From the NCBI GenBank assembly GCA_030052745.1, contig JANBVO010000016.1, positions 620,001 through 684,000 on the forward strand: a stretch of DNA of 64,000 nucleotides, given 5' to 3'. Of the stretch, positions 12,478-23,593 are shown piece by piece. The DNA comes from Pleurostoma richardsiae. Its lineage: Eukaryota > Ascomycota > Sordariomycetes > Calosphaeriales > Pleurostomataceae. Every line of letters begins with the position of its first letter. Within the stretch, counting starts at the first letter, position 1. The notes under the pieces were generated by a model. That model had not been told where the DNA came from. It made no database searches and worked only from the letters and a program-made list of their open reading frames with translations. The position numbers and the translations under genes are program-made.

Positions 12478-14336
12478 CTAGGCCGTTGTGCGCTCCCTGG
12501 TGACGCGGTATTTTGGGTCTCTCCAGATCTCCTCCTGGATCTTCTGCCGCAATTCTTCCTCCTCCGCAGCCAGCTTGTCTCCGAACGCCGCAGAGATGGA
12601 CTCAAGCGACTTCTGCGCCGTCTCCGGTACGAGAAAGAAGGAGAAGACGCCAGCGGCGACGCAGAAGAGGCCGAAGAACAGATATGTGCCCCACTTGATC
12701 TTGATCAACATTTGCGGCACGGCCACGCCGACGATGAAGTTGGCCAGCCAGACCATGGCTGACGCAAGGCCCACGCCCTTGGCCCGCTTCGCGTTCGGGA
12801 AGACCTCAGCCGGCAGCGTCCAGGCCAGGGGGCCGTATGAGACTGCATAGCAGAGGACGTATATGTCTTCGCGCCCACGACTTCTGTTAGCAACCTGAAG
12901 TGTACTGAAATAAGGGGATTCTCGAAGACCAAACAGCCTTCCTTCCATAATATCAGAGGAGACCACAACTTACAGACTAGAGCCACGCCGAACCAGCCCA
13001 TCGCCTTGTGCGTGTCCCAGCTCCCACCGAACTTCCCTACCACGCCCGCCATGATCAGATGCGGCACAGCCATGGCAAAGCCGCCGAAGATGGAGAGTTT
13101 GCGGCGACCAATGTGGTCTAGGTACAAAAAGGTAGGGATGCCGGCAACGAGCTGGCAGATGTTGACCATACCCGACAGGATAAGTGACATATTGGAGTCC
13201 TGTCCCAGGGCCGCGAAGAAGGTCGGCGCGTAGTACACGAAAGCGTTGATGCCGGAGAACTGTTGGAAGAAGGGAATACCGAGGGCGACAGCAGTCCGCT
13301 TGATGTATTTGGGTTTGAAGAGGTCGACCCACTGCGCCAGCTCGACCACGATCGAGTCGGGGCTGCGGCCGTCGTGCTCCCGAGCCAACATCTCGTGCTG
13401 GAAGCGCACCTCGACCAAGATGCTCTTCCACTCGGCTTGCACGCGGCTGTCGGAGGCGGGCACTCGCCGCAGCTTCATCAGTGAAGACAGACTGTCAAAG
13501 TCGCGCCCGCGCATAGCGAGCCACCGCGGCGAGTAGGGGAAGAAGTGGATGCCGAGGCCGACCATGAGCGCCGGAATCATCTGCAGAAGGAAAGGCAAGC
13601 GGAAGGCCCACTCTCCTGCAATACTGCGCGTGCCATAGGTGATCCAGTAGGAGACAATCGCGCCGACGACGATGCTGATGAACTCGAGCACCAACAGTGA
13701 GCCCCTGAGATGAGGTGGTGATACCTCCGAGATGTATAACGGGGCACCCATGGCCAAAGTGCCGACGCCAACGCCACCAATAGTCCGCCCGGCGACTAGG
13801 GTGCCATAATTTGGTGCCGCGGTCTGGATGATTGCTCCGGTACAGAAGAAGACAGTGGCGACGGTAAGCGACCACTTGCGAGAGATGCGGTCGGCTAGGT
13901 AGGGGAAGAACAGACAGCCAATGAAGGCACCGAGCTCAAGCATGCCCGTCATGAAGCCGACATTGAAGCCGTAATGCGAGTGGCCCGGGGCGGTCTCGGG
14001 AAAGTGCTTATGGAACTGCTTCATGACGAGGATGATAGAGATAACACCCTGGTCTGCAACGGACAATAGCCGAGGAAGCGCGGAGGTCAGCCTGTCGGCC
14101 ACATCATGGCGATCAACGGGATGCAGAAGTGGTGATGGAAGGAAGCTGGTCTTACCATAGCCAAATGAGAAGCCACCCAACGACGCCAGCGCTGCGGCGC
14201 CAAAGACATAGGGAGAACGCAGGATGCCGCTGAGGCCCTTGTCATCATACCTGATAACATCTTCCGGAAAGCTTTGGGCGACTTCAACTTGGCTCTCCGA
14301 TGTGGTACCAGAGGCCTCTTCTTTGATCCCGACCAT
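12478..14336 (-). CDS. MFS sugar transporter (549 aa)
   Basis: A plasma-membrane hexose- or polyol-type proton symporter of the MFS sugar porter family. Exons are 14336-14156, 14053-12974 and 12866-12478. Landmarks in order: FGYDQGVIS in TM1 (created by the first splice), PLYISEVSPPHLRG after TM4, a diverged PESPR (FPYSPRWLAMRGRDFD), QQFSGINAFVYYAPTFF in TM7, the loop motif LDHIGRRK, and a final PETAQKSLE in place of PETKGxxLE. Length and about 12 hydrophobic segments are normal. The last acceptor was placed to give VYIYVLCYAVSYGP. Its promoter has CreA-type sites (14750-14788), which suggests carbon catabolite repression. It may feed the sugar-oxidising genes downstream. Confidence 0.9.
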
Positions 14337-15449
14337 TGCTGCGAGCGACACCGTCCAGTGAAGAGCAGTGAGAGAGAAAAAAGAGCCAATGTATAGAAGG
14401 AGGAAGAACGAGACTCGATATGGGTGCCTCTGCCTCTCAATCTCGGGAGAAGGTGGCTCGCTCAGATGATAGCTGGCATGCTAGTCTTTATAGACCCCTA
14501 TCAATTTCCAGGTTCTCGCCCCCTCCCATGAGACATGGCTAAGACACGGTAGTCGTGTCATCGGCAAGGCATGACTTGCTTGTCCAAGACTCCAAAGACG
14601 GGACCGGTGAGAAGAAGCAGGGGTGGAAGGGTTCCAAGAACGGGCTACGCGGGATACCGGTCTCGCCGAGTACAGGGAGCGACTACATACCACCCACACC
14701 CAGCCTGGAGTCTGCGGAGCGATTCGAGGCATGCCCACGCCTACCCCTCTTCCCCGCGGGGAAATCTTCCACTCGTAAACACCCCCACACTGGGATAGCG
14801 CTACCCGAGTTTGGCTTCCTTCGCCGAATAACTTCCATATTCGGGTGGGCAACGTGGAGTCAAACATGGGTCAAGGATTATGAAGTAAGCAAAGCATGTC
14901 TTCAAGGTGATGGATGATATTTGGCTCAAAGCCGTAACACGCGGAGTTCGGGGGCCGAGCGTTGTTACTTGGAACAATAGACTCTTCCGCTTGTCCGGAC
15001 TGACAACCGGCACGCCCATGTTCGCCACAGAAATGCACTAGGAAATAAAGACAGTGTAAGCTTGTACCATCTTGCTCTAAGCTGCTGCCCGTCTTATGCA
15101 AAGAGAACTGTACCAGCTTGCGCAATCGGCTCAGAAGCAGAAACTAGGTTTTCAAAAAATTGCAGTCACAGTCACCTACATGAACCGTAGCTATTCGTGA
15201 GCAAAATGAGAATTACACTAGGTAACTTCCCATCTGCTTCCTTCCCAGAACTAGGCTGCCCGAGTTGAAATAACGCAGCAAGTCGTAGAGTCGCTTTGAG
15301 AAACGCATACCTACTATGGTCTTTAAGCGGTGCAAGTAGGCAGCCGTTCCAAGCTGCAAGGCGGTCATTGAAGTGGTCAGACATTACGCCACATATACCT
15401 AATTGGACGGTCAATTCAATCTTGTACTACTCCTCGCTGATGTCACGCC
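14337..15449. other. Intergenic, sugar transporter promoter
   Basis: The promoter of the minus-strand transporter, with CreA-type sites at 14750-14788. Open frames up to 128 codons here have no recognisable motif. The right end abuts the P450 relic. Confidence 0.5.
14750..14788. promoter_or_regulatory. Inverted CreA-type sites upstream of the sugar transporter
   Basis: A perfect 14-bp palindrome TTCCCCGCGGGGAA at 14750-14763 holds two overlapping inverted GCGGGG sequences that match the CreA consensus SYGGRG. A third match (CCCCAC, i.e. GTGGGG) is at 14783-14788. They lie about 415-450 bp upstream of the transporter ATG. Binding is inferred from the consensus only. Confidence 0.5.
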
Positions 15450-16040
15450 TCTAGATCTTCAGCAGAATGCGTCCACATAGGATCCAACAGTCAGTCGGGG
15501 CTCGGCAGGCTGAATTCGTAACGGTGTGCCAGCGACGCTAGCACCATAACCTGCTTTCAGAGATAGGTGATGTTACGACCGACGCAGGACCGAACCGCCG
15601 CGGAGAAAGGATGAAGTACAGTTCCATTTCGCGACTGTAGGTCCGTCCACCACTCTCCGGCTTGGAGGACTTAAGGTCCAGAAGAATTGTCTCGTCTCGA
15701 TGGGAAGCGTAGATGACATGCTGACGCTCGTGTCGCCGGGGATCCACTCATCCGAAATACGCGGGCCCTCGGGCGGTGTACGCAGGGCAGCCCAGCCGAA
15801 ATGGGTCGCGTGAGATGGAGACAGTCCTCTACTTTGTCATACGAATCAATGGCCTCGTCCGACCCCCAACGGTGTCCACCTCTTTTCGGAGGTCTTCTAG
15901 ATGCTGCGGGTGTTTGACGAGCAGCATAAACTTCTGTGTGAGAGCGATTGCGGTCCGATTCTGCGTATCAGCGAAGTCTCCTTGTGTGTCAGGTACAGGT
16001 CTCGTGAGCGGAAACCTTGGGCACTGAGATAGCAGTGTTG
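15450..16040 (-). pseudogene. Decayed cytochrome P450, benzoate 4-monooxygenase-like
   Basis: The minus strand carries, in order but in shifting frames, the C-terminal half of a P450. It has an I/J-helix region (TQKFMLLVKHPQHLEDL), a K-helix side (YDKVEDCLHLT), a beta-strand motif (ISDEWIPGDTSVSM), a PERW-loop remnant (WVDGPTVAKW-like), the heme-binding loop FSAAVRSCVGRNITYL, and the terminal VLASLAHRYEFSLPSPD. Stops and indels separate these pieces, and the heme-loop Gly is Ala. The terminal block resembles fungal benzoate para-hydroxylases (CYP53-type). The N-terminal half may lie further right, up to about 16600, but I could not recognise it. It is a relic, not a gene. Confidence 0.75.
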
Positions 16041-17481
16041 TAGATCAGTGAACGGCGACAGCCATGCATGATTGGGATGCTTCCTGAGTGTAATGTGACC
16101 GATCAATAGCCTTAAGCAGATATTTCAGCCATGATGGTCGTACATGAGGAGTTTGACAAATGACTTCACGAATATGTAGAGACAGACGTGACTTACTTGT
16201 GTGAGTCCGTGTCGCTCCTGAGAACTGAGCTGTTTGCAGGAATGACATTATTTACCCATTTGATATGCTGAAGCGCATCAATTCGGTGGTAGGGCAGCTT
16301 ATAAAACGAGTGGTTATCAGCCCGCTCGCTACGGAGTACATTGATTGACTTGTCGAACCGCCGATACTCTCCTCCTGTTTCCACAGGCAATGCGGGCCCA
16401 AACCCAGTAGACCTCACACTGCACAATTGAAGTCGCACTTACCGAGTTGACGTTACTCCTTTCGCGGGGTGCCACCGTAGAGAGGGAAGAGAGGTCAGCT
16501 TCCGGAGAAGTACCGATAATATCCACAGATAACATCTCTCTGGTGGACGGACCGAGCTGAATGCCATTACAGAAGATGAACCTTGATTTAATGACAAACT
16601 CGAGAAAGCCAAAAGGGCAGTGCCCACCCTTCAGCCGTGGCGAAGGTCTTCGACCTCTTTGGCAATATCCGGCGAAAGATTTCCTGTTCCGGCTAGAAGG
16701 CCTCTCCAGGTAAACTTGTAGTATGATTCGCTGGTGTTACGTCTACCTAGGTCGACGAATCATTTCTCCACCTACTGCACCGATCCGGAAGAGTTCAATA
16801 TGTAGAATGAGAGTACGCCCGGCTACGCAATGTTTTGCCAGGGCGGAGATCGCTCTAATGATACGTCGTGACACCGACCGTCCTTGACTTCATCGTAGCT
16901 CAGTCGCGCGATGGACACTCACACCGTCTCAACAGGGTCCTGGTCATCAACTCCTCACGGATGCCGTCCAAAATGTGGCCGTCATTGCATCTTCTAATGC
17001 CTGAGGCAAGAGAAATGACGAATCTTTTCACCAAACATTGGAGATGGACTAGGCAACCACGCCCCTCAGTATATTATTGCTCTATGCACGCCTGTCTACC
17101 CCAGGTATCTAAGGTCCGAGTACAGTACTGCTCGTTTTTCCCTTATTTCTCGGCACGAGAAAGAAAGGGAGCTTCGTCGTTCCCCTGCCCGACTGGGGAA
17201 GGGAAGCTCGTAGCGTTATGGGGGTAGCGGCCGGAAATCATCTGGCCCCGGCTCCTAATTAGCAGCAATCTCTGCGATCAAGTGCTGACCACCGATAGAG
17301 GAAGAGGAGGATCCTCTATCTCAATGAAGTGCTTCCTGGAATCATCTCAGCGCAAAGGCACGACTGCCATGACTAGGTGAAGAGAATGGATCTTATTCAG
17401 AGATCTTGACAGCTCCACTGGGAGGTCCGGAGGTTCTGTAGTTTGAACAGAAAAAAATGGTTTGCAGGGTTGACTCGGATT
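16041..17481. other. Intergenic, possible rest of the P450 relic
   Basis: No intact exon is supported. Minus-strand fragments at 16190-16600 could be the degraded N-terminal half of the P450 relic, without clear motifs. A plus-strand open frame at 16868-17227 has no recognisable feature. The right end is the lactonase 3' flank. Confidence 0.4.
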
Positions 17482-18813
17482 CTATAGCCAAATAGCGTGT
17501 TTAATACCGCTTTCCAAGTTCTCGTTCAAACTAGCAACAAGAGTCCACACGTTGCCTTTCTCCCCACTGATGCCGTAGATTTCGACACCGCCACCCTCCT
17601 GTCCACTCAATACGATGTAGTTGCCGTCCTCGCTGAGGCGCATACCGCGGATAGTATCGAGATTGGTTCGCACGAATTCGATATCTTGCACTTTCCTGCC
17701 ATCATTCGAGAGCAAGATGATGGCGATAGCATCTCCTGATGGCAACTCCTTTGGCACATTCTCGAGATGGGTTTCACGCTCCGCAATGTGCCGTTCCCAT
17801 CTGTTGCTAACATACAAGACATTGGGGATATTAGGATGAATACAAAGCTCGGCGGAGTCCATCATGAATTGATGGTCGGGATGGACACTTGGAGGGATGA
17901 TGTTGGGCGCAAAGCCCTCGATGGGCTGGATGCCTTCGGCAGGACAATCTGACAAGTCGAAGGCAACAACGGTGTGTGAGAGCTCTCCGATGACATACAT
18001 GATTTTCTCTGTGAGCCGAGTTAGCTGAGTCTCTCAGGAAAAAGCAGGGGAGAGTTGGGAGACATGCCATCAGGTGTGAATTTGGCATGTCGAGAACCTG
18101 TCCCGGGGGGACACTGGAGCCAGCCACATATTTCCAGATTCATGTGAAGACGGCGAAGGATCCACACGCGGTCCGACCCCAGGTCTGGAGCATATAGCAG
18201 ACCTCGTCTGTCTTCGAGTATCTGATGTACGTGGCATTGTCGCTGTCGACCTTCGTTCGGGCCGTGCCCAACCAATTTGTAAGGGAATTCCGGCAGTAGC
18301 TCCGTTCGGGGGTCATTTGAAAGCAATAATCCGGCCTTTTCGGCGATGGAGACAGGATAGAGGGCAACCGACCCTCCCAGATACTATCCATTGTGAGCGC
18401 AGAAGTCAAAGCATGTAAGACCGTCTATTACTTACGGTGCCGAGTGCCAGAGCAGACCTGTCGTGTAGCGTGATGACTGCCCAACAAGCATGAATATCAA
18501 TGTCGAAGAGAATCTCAGCTGGCGCGCATGCTTACTTACAGTGAGCAGGTGCTCCCAGCGTTGTCTGTTGGCTCGTAATCTTGCAGGTCTTTTGCGAGTG
18601 GTCGATTTCAAAAGTGTATAAGAGGCCGGACTCGATGCCCTCGGACAGTCCAACTAGGCGATCAACGTCTCCATGCGAAGATGAGAGTTCAACCCAGGAA
18701 ACATTGAACGGCCCTGGATAATTGGCGTTAACGCCCAACACTTTTTTGTCGAGGTCAAGGGTGAGCGTAGTGAAGTCGGCCCGATCGCCAGAGACCAGAA
18801 GTCTGCGTTTCAT
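17482..18813 (-). CDS. Lactonase-family seven-bladed beta-propeller protein (385 aa)
   Basis: A member of the 6-phosphogluconolactonase/3-carboxymuconate cyclase (YbhE-type) family, which opens lactones of sugar acids or cyclic muconates. Exons are 18813-18540, 18476-18436, 18383-18068 and 18008-17482. The blades are recognisable from repeated sequences such as HGPNEGRQRQCHVHQ, LLYAPDLGSDRV, HAKFTPD, KIMYVIGELSHTVVAFDL and MRLSEDGNYIVLSGQ. The third intron has a GC donor (18067-18066) with a good GCTAAC branch site and CACAG acceptor; no GT donor keeps the frame. The gene is divergent from an aldo-keto reductase, across a promoter with two palindromes, which suggests co-regulation. No signal peptide is seen. 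The substrate is unknown. Confidence 0.82.
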
Positions 18814-19394
18814 GGCGTACAAAGCGGGCAGTTAATAGATTGATGCGAGGCCTGCAGGTGCCACTGCGGTAGGTGTGCATGGAAGCTCGTCAAATCTAAT
18901 TTGATCTGATAAGAGACAAAAGCCTAAGCAGCTTAGGCGGTCGAACGTTTGAGGTATCTACTTTAAAGCGGACCGACCAGTTAAGTGAGTGTATGCCTCC
19001 TTCTGCCGCCGATTTGCACCCGTTGACCCTGTTTTGTTTAGCTCCTCGGCCTCCGGGAAAATGACTTTCAGCTCCGGTTCCACTACCATAAGAACGATAC
19101 GACGATCCTAGGTAGCGCGTCGGACATAAGTGTGCGTTTACTAGCAAACCGGCCGGCGAGGAAAAAGAACTCCGATCTATCGGCGATTCTCCCGCGTTCC
19201 ACCACCCTGGTGCCATGGGATATGCCCGATTGAACACCCCGTACGGGGGTACCTTGGTCCTATTTGCCCGAACGACCTTACTCCTAACGAAGGCACGGGC
19301 AATTGAAATCTGCTTCCCTGCATCATCGACTTTCATCTGTCCTTTTCTGGTTTCCAATCGGAACCACGGAAGAAACCGATACTTCTCAAGCGCA
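18814..19394. promoter_or_regulatory. Divergent promoter, lactonase / aldo-keto reductase
   Basis: A 581-bp bidirectional promoter. It contains a perfect inverted repeat GCCTAAGC-A-GCTTAGGC at 18922-18938 and a perfect palindrome CCCCGTACGGGG at 19237-19248. No coding exon is seen. Confidence 0.6.
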
Positions 19395-20668
19395 ATGGCC
19401 CTGCCGACTTACTTCACACTCAACACGGGCGCTAAAATTCCGGCAGTCGGTCTGGGTCAGTGTTGATTTTTGATGCTCTCGACATTGGTAACTGCACTTA
19501 AATTGCTTACTTTGTATGCATTGCACAGGAACCTGGCAATCTAAGCCCGGCGAAGTTCGGAAGGCTGTAGCCTTTGCCCTCAGGGATGGATACCGCCACA
19601 TCGACGCGGCACTGTGAGTCAAGGCGCGGCGCCTCGTAGTAAATACAGTTTCACTGACAAGATGCAGGATATACGGTGTGTGAAACTACTTGATCGAGCG
19701 TCTATGCCGAAAATTGGGCCTAATGACGTTCATAGGCAATGAGAACGAAGTCGGTCTGGGCATCAAGGATAGCGGAGTGCCTCGCGAAGAGATCTTCCTC
19801 ACCAGCAAGCTTTGGAACACCCATCATCCCAACGTCAGGGAAGGTCTGCAGAAGACCCTTGACGCCCTGGGCACAGACTACCTTGATCTTTATGTTAGTC
19901 GCTGTGGCGCATTACCTCGCAGGGCCGGAACTGATAAATGTCATTAGCTCATCCATTGGCCAGTTCGACTGGTTCCGGTGAGCGTCCTGTTACTCCTCGC
20001 TCGATCCCCTATGAAGCTGATTGTCTATAGAACGAGACGAGCGACCTTTTTCCCGTCAACCCGGACGGTACCCGCTCCGTTGACCGATCATGGGATCAGA
20101 GTGAAACCTGGCGCCAGATGGAAGAAGTCTTCAAGTCAGGCAAGGTCAAGGCGATCGGTGTGGCTAACTGGTCGATTCCCTACCTGGAAGAGCTTCGCAA
20201 GACATGGACAGTTGTGCCTGCCGTGAATCAAGTCGAGTTGCACCCTTTCCTTCCTCAGCATGAGCTCAGAGAGTACTGCCACAAGCTCGGAATTCTACTC
20301 GAAGCGTATTCGCCTCTTGGCTCCACTGGTAAGCTCGAGTTATATCATCATCGGTGACATTCGCTGAGACTTTGATAGGGGCTCCAATCCTGTCGGATCC
20401 CGAAATTCAGCAGATTGCGGAGAAAAATGGCGTCTCGGCCGCTACGATCCTCATCAGCTACCACGTCAATAAGGGCGTCGTTGTGCTTCCCAAATCCGTT
20501 ACCGAGAAACGCATCTCCAGTAATAAGGAATTGATTTTGCTCCCGAAGGAGGATCTGGCTATTCTCGATGGCTTGGCTGCCAAAGGCAAGGCCAAGCGAT
20601 TAAATACGCCTCTGTGGGGTTTCGATCTTGGTTTTGCTGACTGGTACGGCCCTGTCAAGTCGCAGTGA
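19395..20668 (+). CDS. Aldo-keto reductase (309 aa)
   Basis: An NADPH-dependent carbonyl or aldose reductase of the AKR superfamily, close to fungal glycerol dehydrogenase/glyceraldehyde reductase types. Exons are 19395-19455, 19529-19613, 19668-19675 (8 nt), 19736-19893, 19948-19977, 20031-20328 and 20379-20668. The catalytic tetrad is complete: Asp46 (GYRHIDAA), Tyr51 (IYGNE), Lys76 (LTSKLW) and His107 (LIHWP). Further conserved parts are [33 protein letters not shown] and [10 protein letters not shown], which contacts the cofactor. The codon for Tyr51 lies inside the 8-nt microexon, so skipping or misreading it would destroy the enzyme. It is divergent from the lactonase, suggesting linked oxidation/reduction and lactone steps on a sugar. 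Confidence 0.9.
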
Positions 20669-21117
20669 GTCAATGTCGAGCCGTTCAAGTCGAGCCTGAT
20701 AGACGATCATATTTTGAAAAGTATCAATTTTCGCCATGTCAGTACCAGTCGTAGAAGTCAGGGTTGAGTTCTTTCACAGCGACGAAACCGGGATGTGCGC
20801 AAAGAATACGGAAGGCGAAGGCTTCAAGCCGAGCGGGCAAGTTTAGTTCATGTAGCCGGTAAAGACCGGTCAAGCCAAGCGAGCTGTCAAGTTATATAGG
20901 CCAGTAAGTCATGTAGTCGGTCAAGGCTGTTCCGAAAAGTGGTTGCGCCAACAAAGCTCACCAATCTTTCATACCGACCGTGATCCTGGCTAGTCTTTAC
21001 TAGAAGGGCCGCCGCGATACGCACACGTCTGTTTTGTTTAGAATGTTAAAGTCCGAAACGATGCATATAGCTATTAACATTGCATCTACATGACTACTAG
21101 AATACTATCAACGGAAT
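20669..21117. other. Intergenic between convergent genes
   Basis: 3' flanks of the aldo-keto reductase and the flavin monooxygenase. A short imperfect direct repeat (TCATGTAG followed by a CCGGT-like core) occurs near 20848 and 20908. Nothing else was seen. Confidence 0.5.
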
Positions 21118-23197
21118 TCACACCTTGTAAGGAGCCGGAGCGACGCCCTCCTTCAAAGCCTTGAGTCGCATAGCAAGCAACTTGGAATGAAAGCGAGTGT
21201 ACGGAAGGTAGCCGACCATGATCCAGAGATTGGGCACGCCGCTCTCCCGCCAAGCAGTCTTGAACTCACCCTCCTCGTCGATACCCCAGATAGGACCACA
21301 CTGATTTGCAATTTTATCACCAAGAGTGGCACGAACAGACTCGATGGTGTTGGTGAAGCCGGTTGCGAAGACGATCAAGTCGAACTCGCGCTCATGCCCA
21401 CCGCTAAGGATCACCTTGTCTTCCGTGAAGCGCTCGATGTACCCAGGTTCGACCTTAATCTTGCCGTTAATGATGTGCTCGCAGGCACCGGCATCGAAAT
21501 AGAAGCCGCCGTTCCGGGTCTGGCCCAGAGTTGAACCGCCAGTGCCACGCTGGCCGCGCCATGTTCGGAGTCCACGAGCATTGAGTGCATCAAGCAGGGG
21601 CCGGTCGAGGTCCTCAATGACTTTGGCATTGCGCCTGGACAGCTCCTCACCGGGGCCGATAGGGGTGGCAAAGAACAGGCGGTCCTGCTCCTCGAGATCA
21701 GGGCGGTTTTGCTCGGCATCAGGGGCGTAGTTGCCAATCATGCGGGGCACGGAGTGGGTGAGGGACATGATGTAGGTCGGCGACCGCTGGAGAAGGGTGA
21801 CATCGATGCCGCGGCGTGAGCAATCAAAGGCAGTGTCGAACCCAGAGGATGAGGTACCGACCACACAGACCTTCTTCCCGACGAAGTCGCGAGAGCTGTC
21901 GTGCGCGGTCGAATGGCGAATGACACCGCCCTTGAAGTTGGCCATGCCGGGAACAGCGGGGAGCATAGGGACACCGCACAGGGAGGTAGCCATGACGACC
22001 TGTTTAGGGTGTAGTGTGCGGGTCTCCGTGCCCTCCTTGTCGATTTCGACCGTCCAATTGCCCTGGTCGTCCTGGTCGGCCTTGACAATCGACGACTTGG
22101 TCCAGATATTGAGCTCAAGAGCCGAGGCGTACCACTCCATATACAGTCCCTGTTTTTGAGAGGGAGTGTACGTGGGCCAGTGCTTGGGGTAGGGGAAATA
22201 GGGCAAGTCATCGGCCCAGTGGGGGAAATGGAGCGATAGATACTCGTAACGCTTCTTCCAAACGTCGCCAATCTCTTCACTGCGCTCTATGACAAGGTTG
22301 TCCATGCCGAGAGCCTTGCATCGGGCAGCCAGCGCCAGTCCGCTAGCTGAAGCGTTAGCAGCCGCAGGGAAGGCTGAGGTTGTTTATTTCAAATACTCAC
22401 TTCTGCCCACCACCAATAATCAGAATCTCGGGGTCGGCAGCGTCAACTTCCATAGCTCTCTGCTTTTCCCAACTGACTGGACTGGTCATATGACCGTCAG
22501 CGGGGGGAATCTCGGGGAATTGCTTCAGCTTCTCGGCGACTGTGTGCATGGTGTAGATCTTCCACCCGTCCTTGGTGAGAACGGCGTTGATGACAGCCGA
22601 AGCAATAACGACCTCGGTCTCGAAAGACACCACGAATTGCAGCTGGGCATAGTCCGGGTAGGGACGGTCGACCTTGGGGGCAGGTTTGAGGAACTTGAAA
22701 TTAGTAGCCTTAGTATCCGGGAACAGGTCAGTTGCGGCCTCGAGGATTTTCTGTTTGAAGTTGAAGGTACGGTAGTCCCAGGTGAAGGAGAGCTTGTCTC
22801 TCCAGACACCTGTACAGAGAAGTCAGTTTAGTTGCTTCGGACCATTTAGGAGGAATGTCGCCCCGGACAAACAGACACAAGAGAGATAAAACTCACCATA
22901 ATCAAGGAACATGTCAGCGAAGCCCTGCGCATCCCCTTTGCCAAGAACCTCGGAGAGATGAGTCACAATGTTTTCGGCCTCCTCTTGAGCATCGCAGTCG
23001 GCGGGAATCTCGATTCCAAGAACGTCGGACGTGGGAAGCGCATGGTTGTACTTGAAGTCGTACATATAGTCATCGGCGACTGGAGGCTTCACTGCAGCCT
23101 CTAGTTTGACGTGGTCGACGCCAATCTTGTCCTTGAGACTGTTCCTGCTAGCATCGTTGTCGATGACAGACTCATGAGTGTCGATGTAAGGAGCCAT
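21118..23197 (-). CDS. Flavin-containing monooxygenase with NTF2-like N-terminal domain (644 aa)
   Basis: An FAD- and NADPH-dependent monooxygenase of the fungal FMO/YUCCA-like type. Exons are 23197-22897, 22809-22401 and 22342-21118. Residues 1 to about 215 resemble an NTF2/SnoaL-like domain (VWRDKLSFTWDYRTFNF, then TKDGWKIYTMHTV). The FAD Rossmann motif IIGGGQNGLALAARCK, created by the second splice, starts near residue 229. An NADPH motif VCVVGTSSSGFDTAFDC and the FMO signature VFATGFTNT follow. Length and order are normal for this fungal family, known for oxidising nitrogen, sulfur or ketone groups; the substrate is not predictable. It is divergent from the Zn2Cys6 regulator at 23594, which probably controls it. 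Confidence 0.88.
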
Positions 23198-23593
23198 GGC
23201 TGCTGTGAAGTCTCCGAATGTCAAGATACTGAGACGTAAGACCCCATGGTTGGCGAACGACACGACCACGCATATATTCAGGGCCCCTCGACGCTGTCCA
23301 GCCCTCAATATGTCCGATCATCTGTGCCTGGTGCGGCACGGGCATCGGATGGATGTGTCGGGTGGATGGATCGGGGATAATCTTGGTGGGGAGGGAACGG
23401 AGATATACGCGATGGTCAGTTACCTATTGGTCCACTCGTTTGTAAGCCCCACAACGAGCTGTTTCGTCCGGTCTTCCTTGATACTCCTGCTCATCCCATC
23501 TCCGGCCCCGCCCTTCTTTCGCTCGTCACTTCACATTCACGCAACGGCGAAGACCGACAAGACCGGACGAATTCATCAGATCGGACCACAATC
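23198..23593. promoter_or_regulatory. Divergent promoter, flavin monooxygenase / Zn2Cys6 regulator
   Basis: A 396-bp bidirectional promoter. It holds several CGG-containing triplets and an AACGGCGAAG sequence near 23543, similar to the motif repeated at 45250-45391. No exon is present. Confidence 0.45.

Noticed and set aside
14481-14867. 128-codon minus-strand open frame in the transporter promoter
   Set aside because: Trp/Ser/Arg-rich composition without domain similarity; it lies in promoter DNA with CreA sites.
16868-17227. 119-codon plus-strand open frame
   Set aside because: No motif, and not continued by plausible exons on either side.
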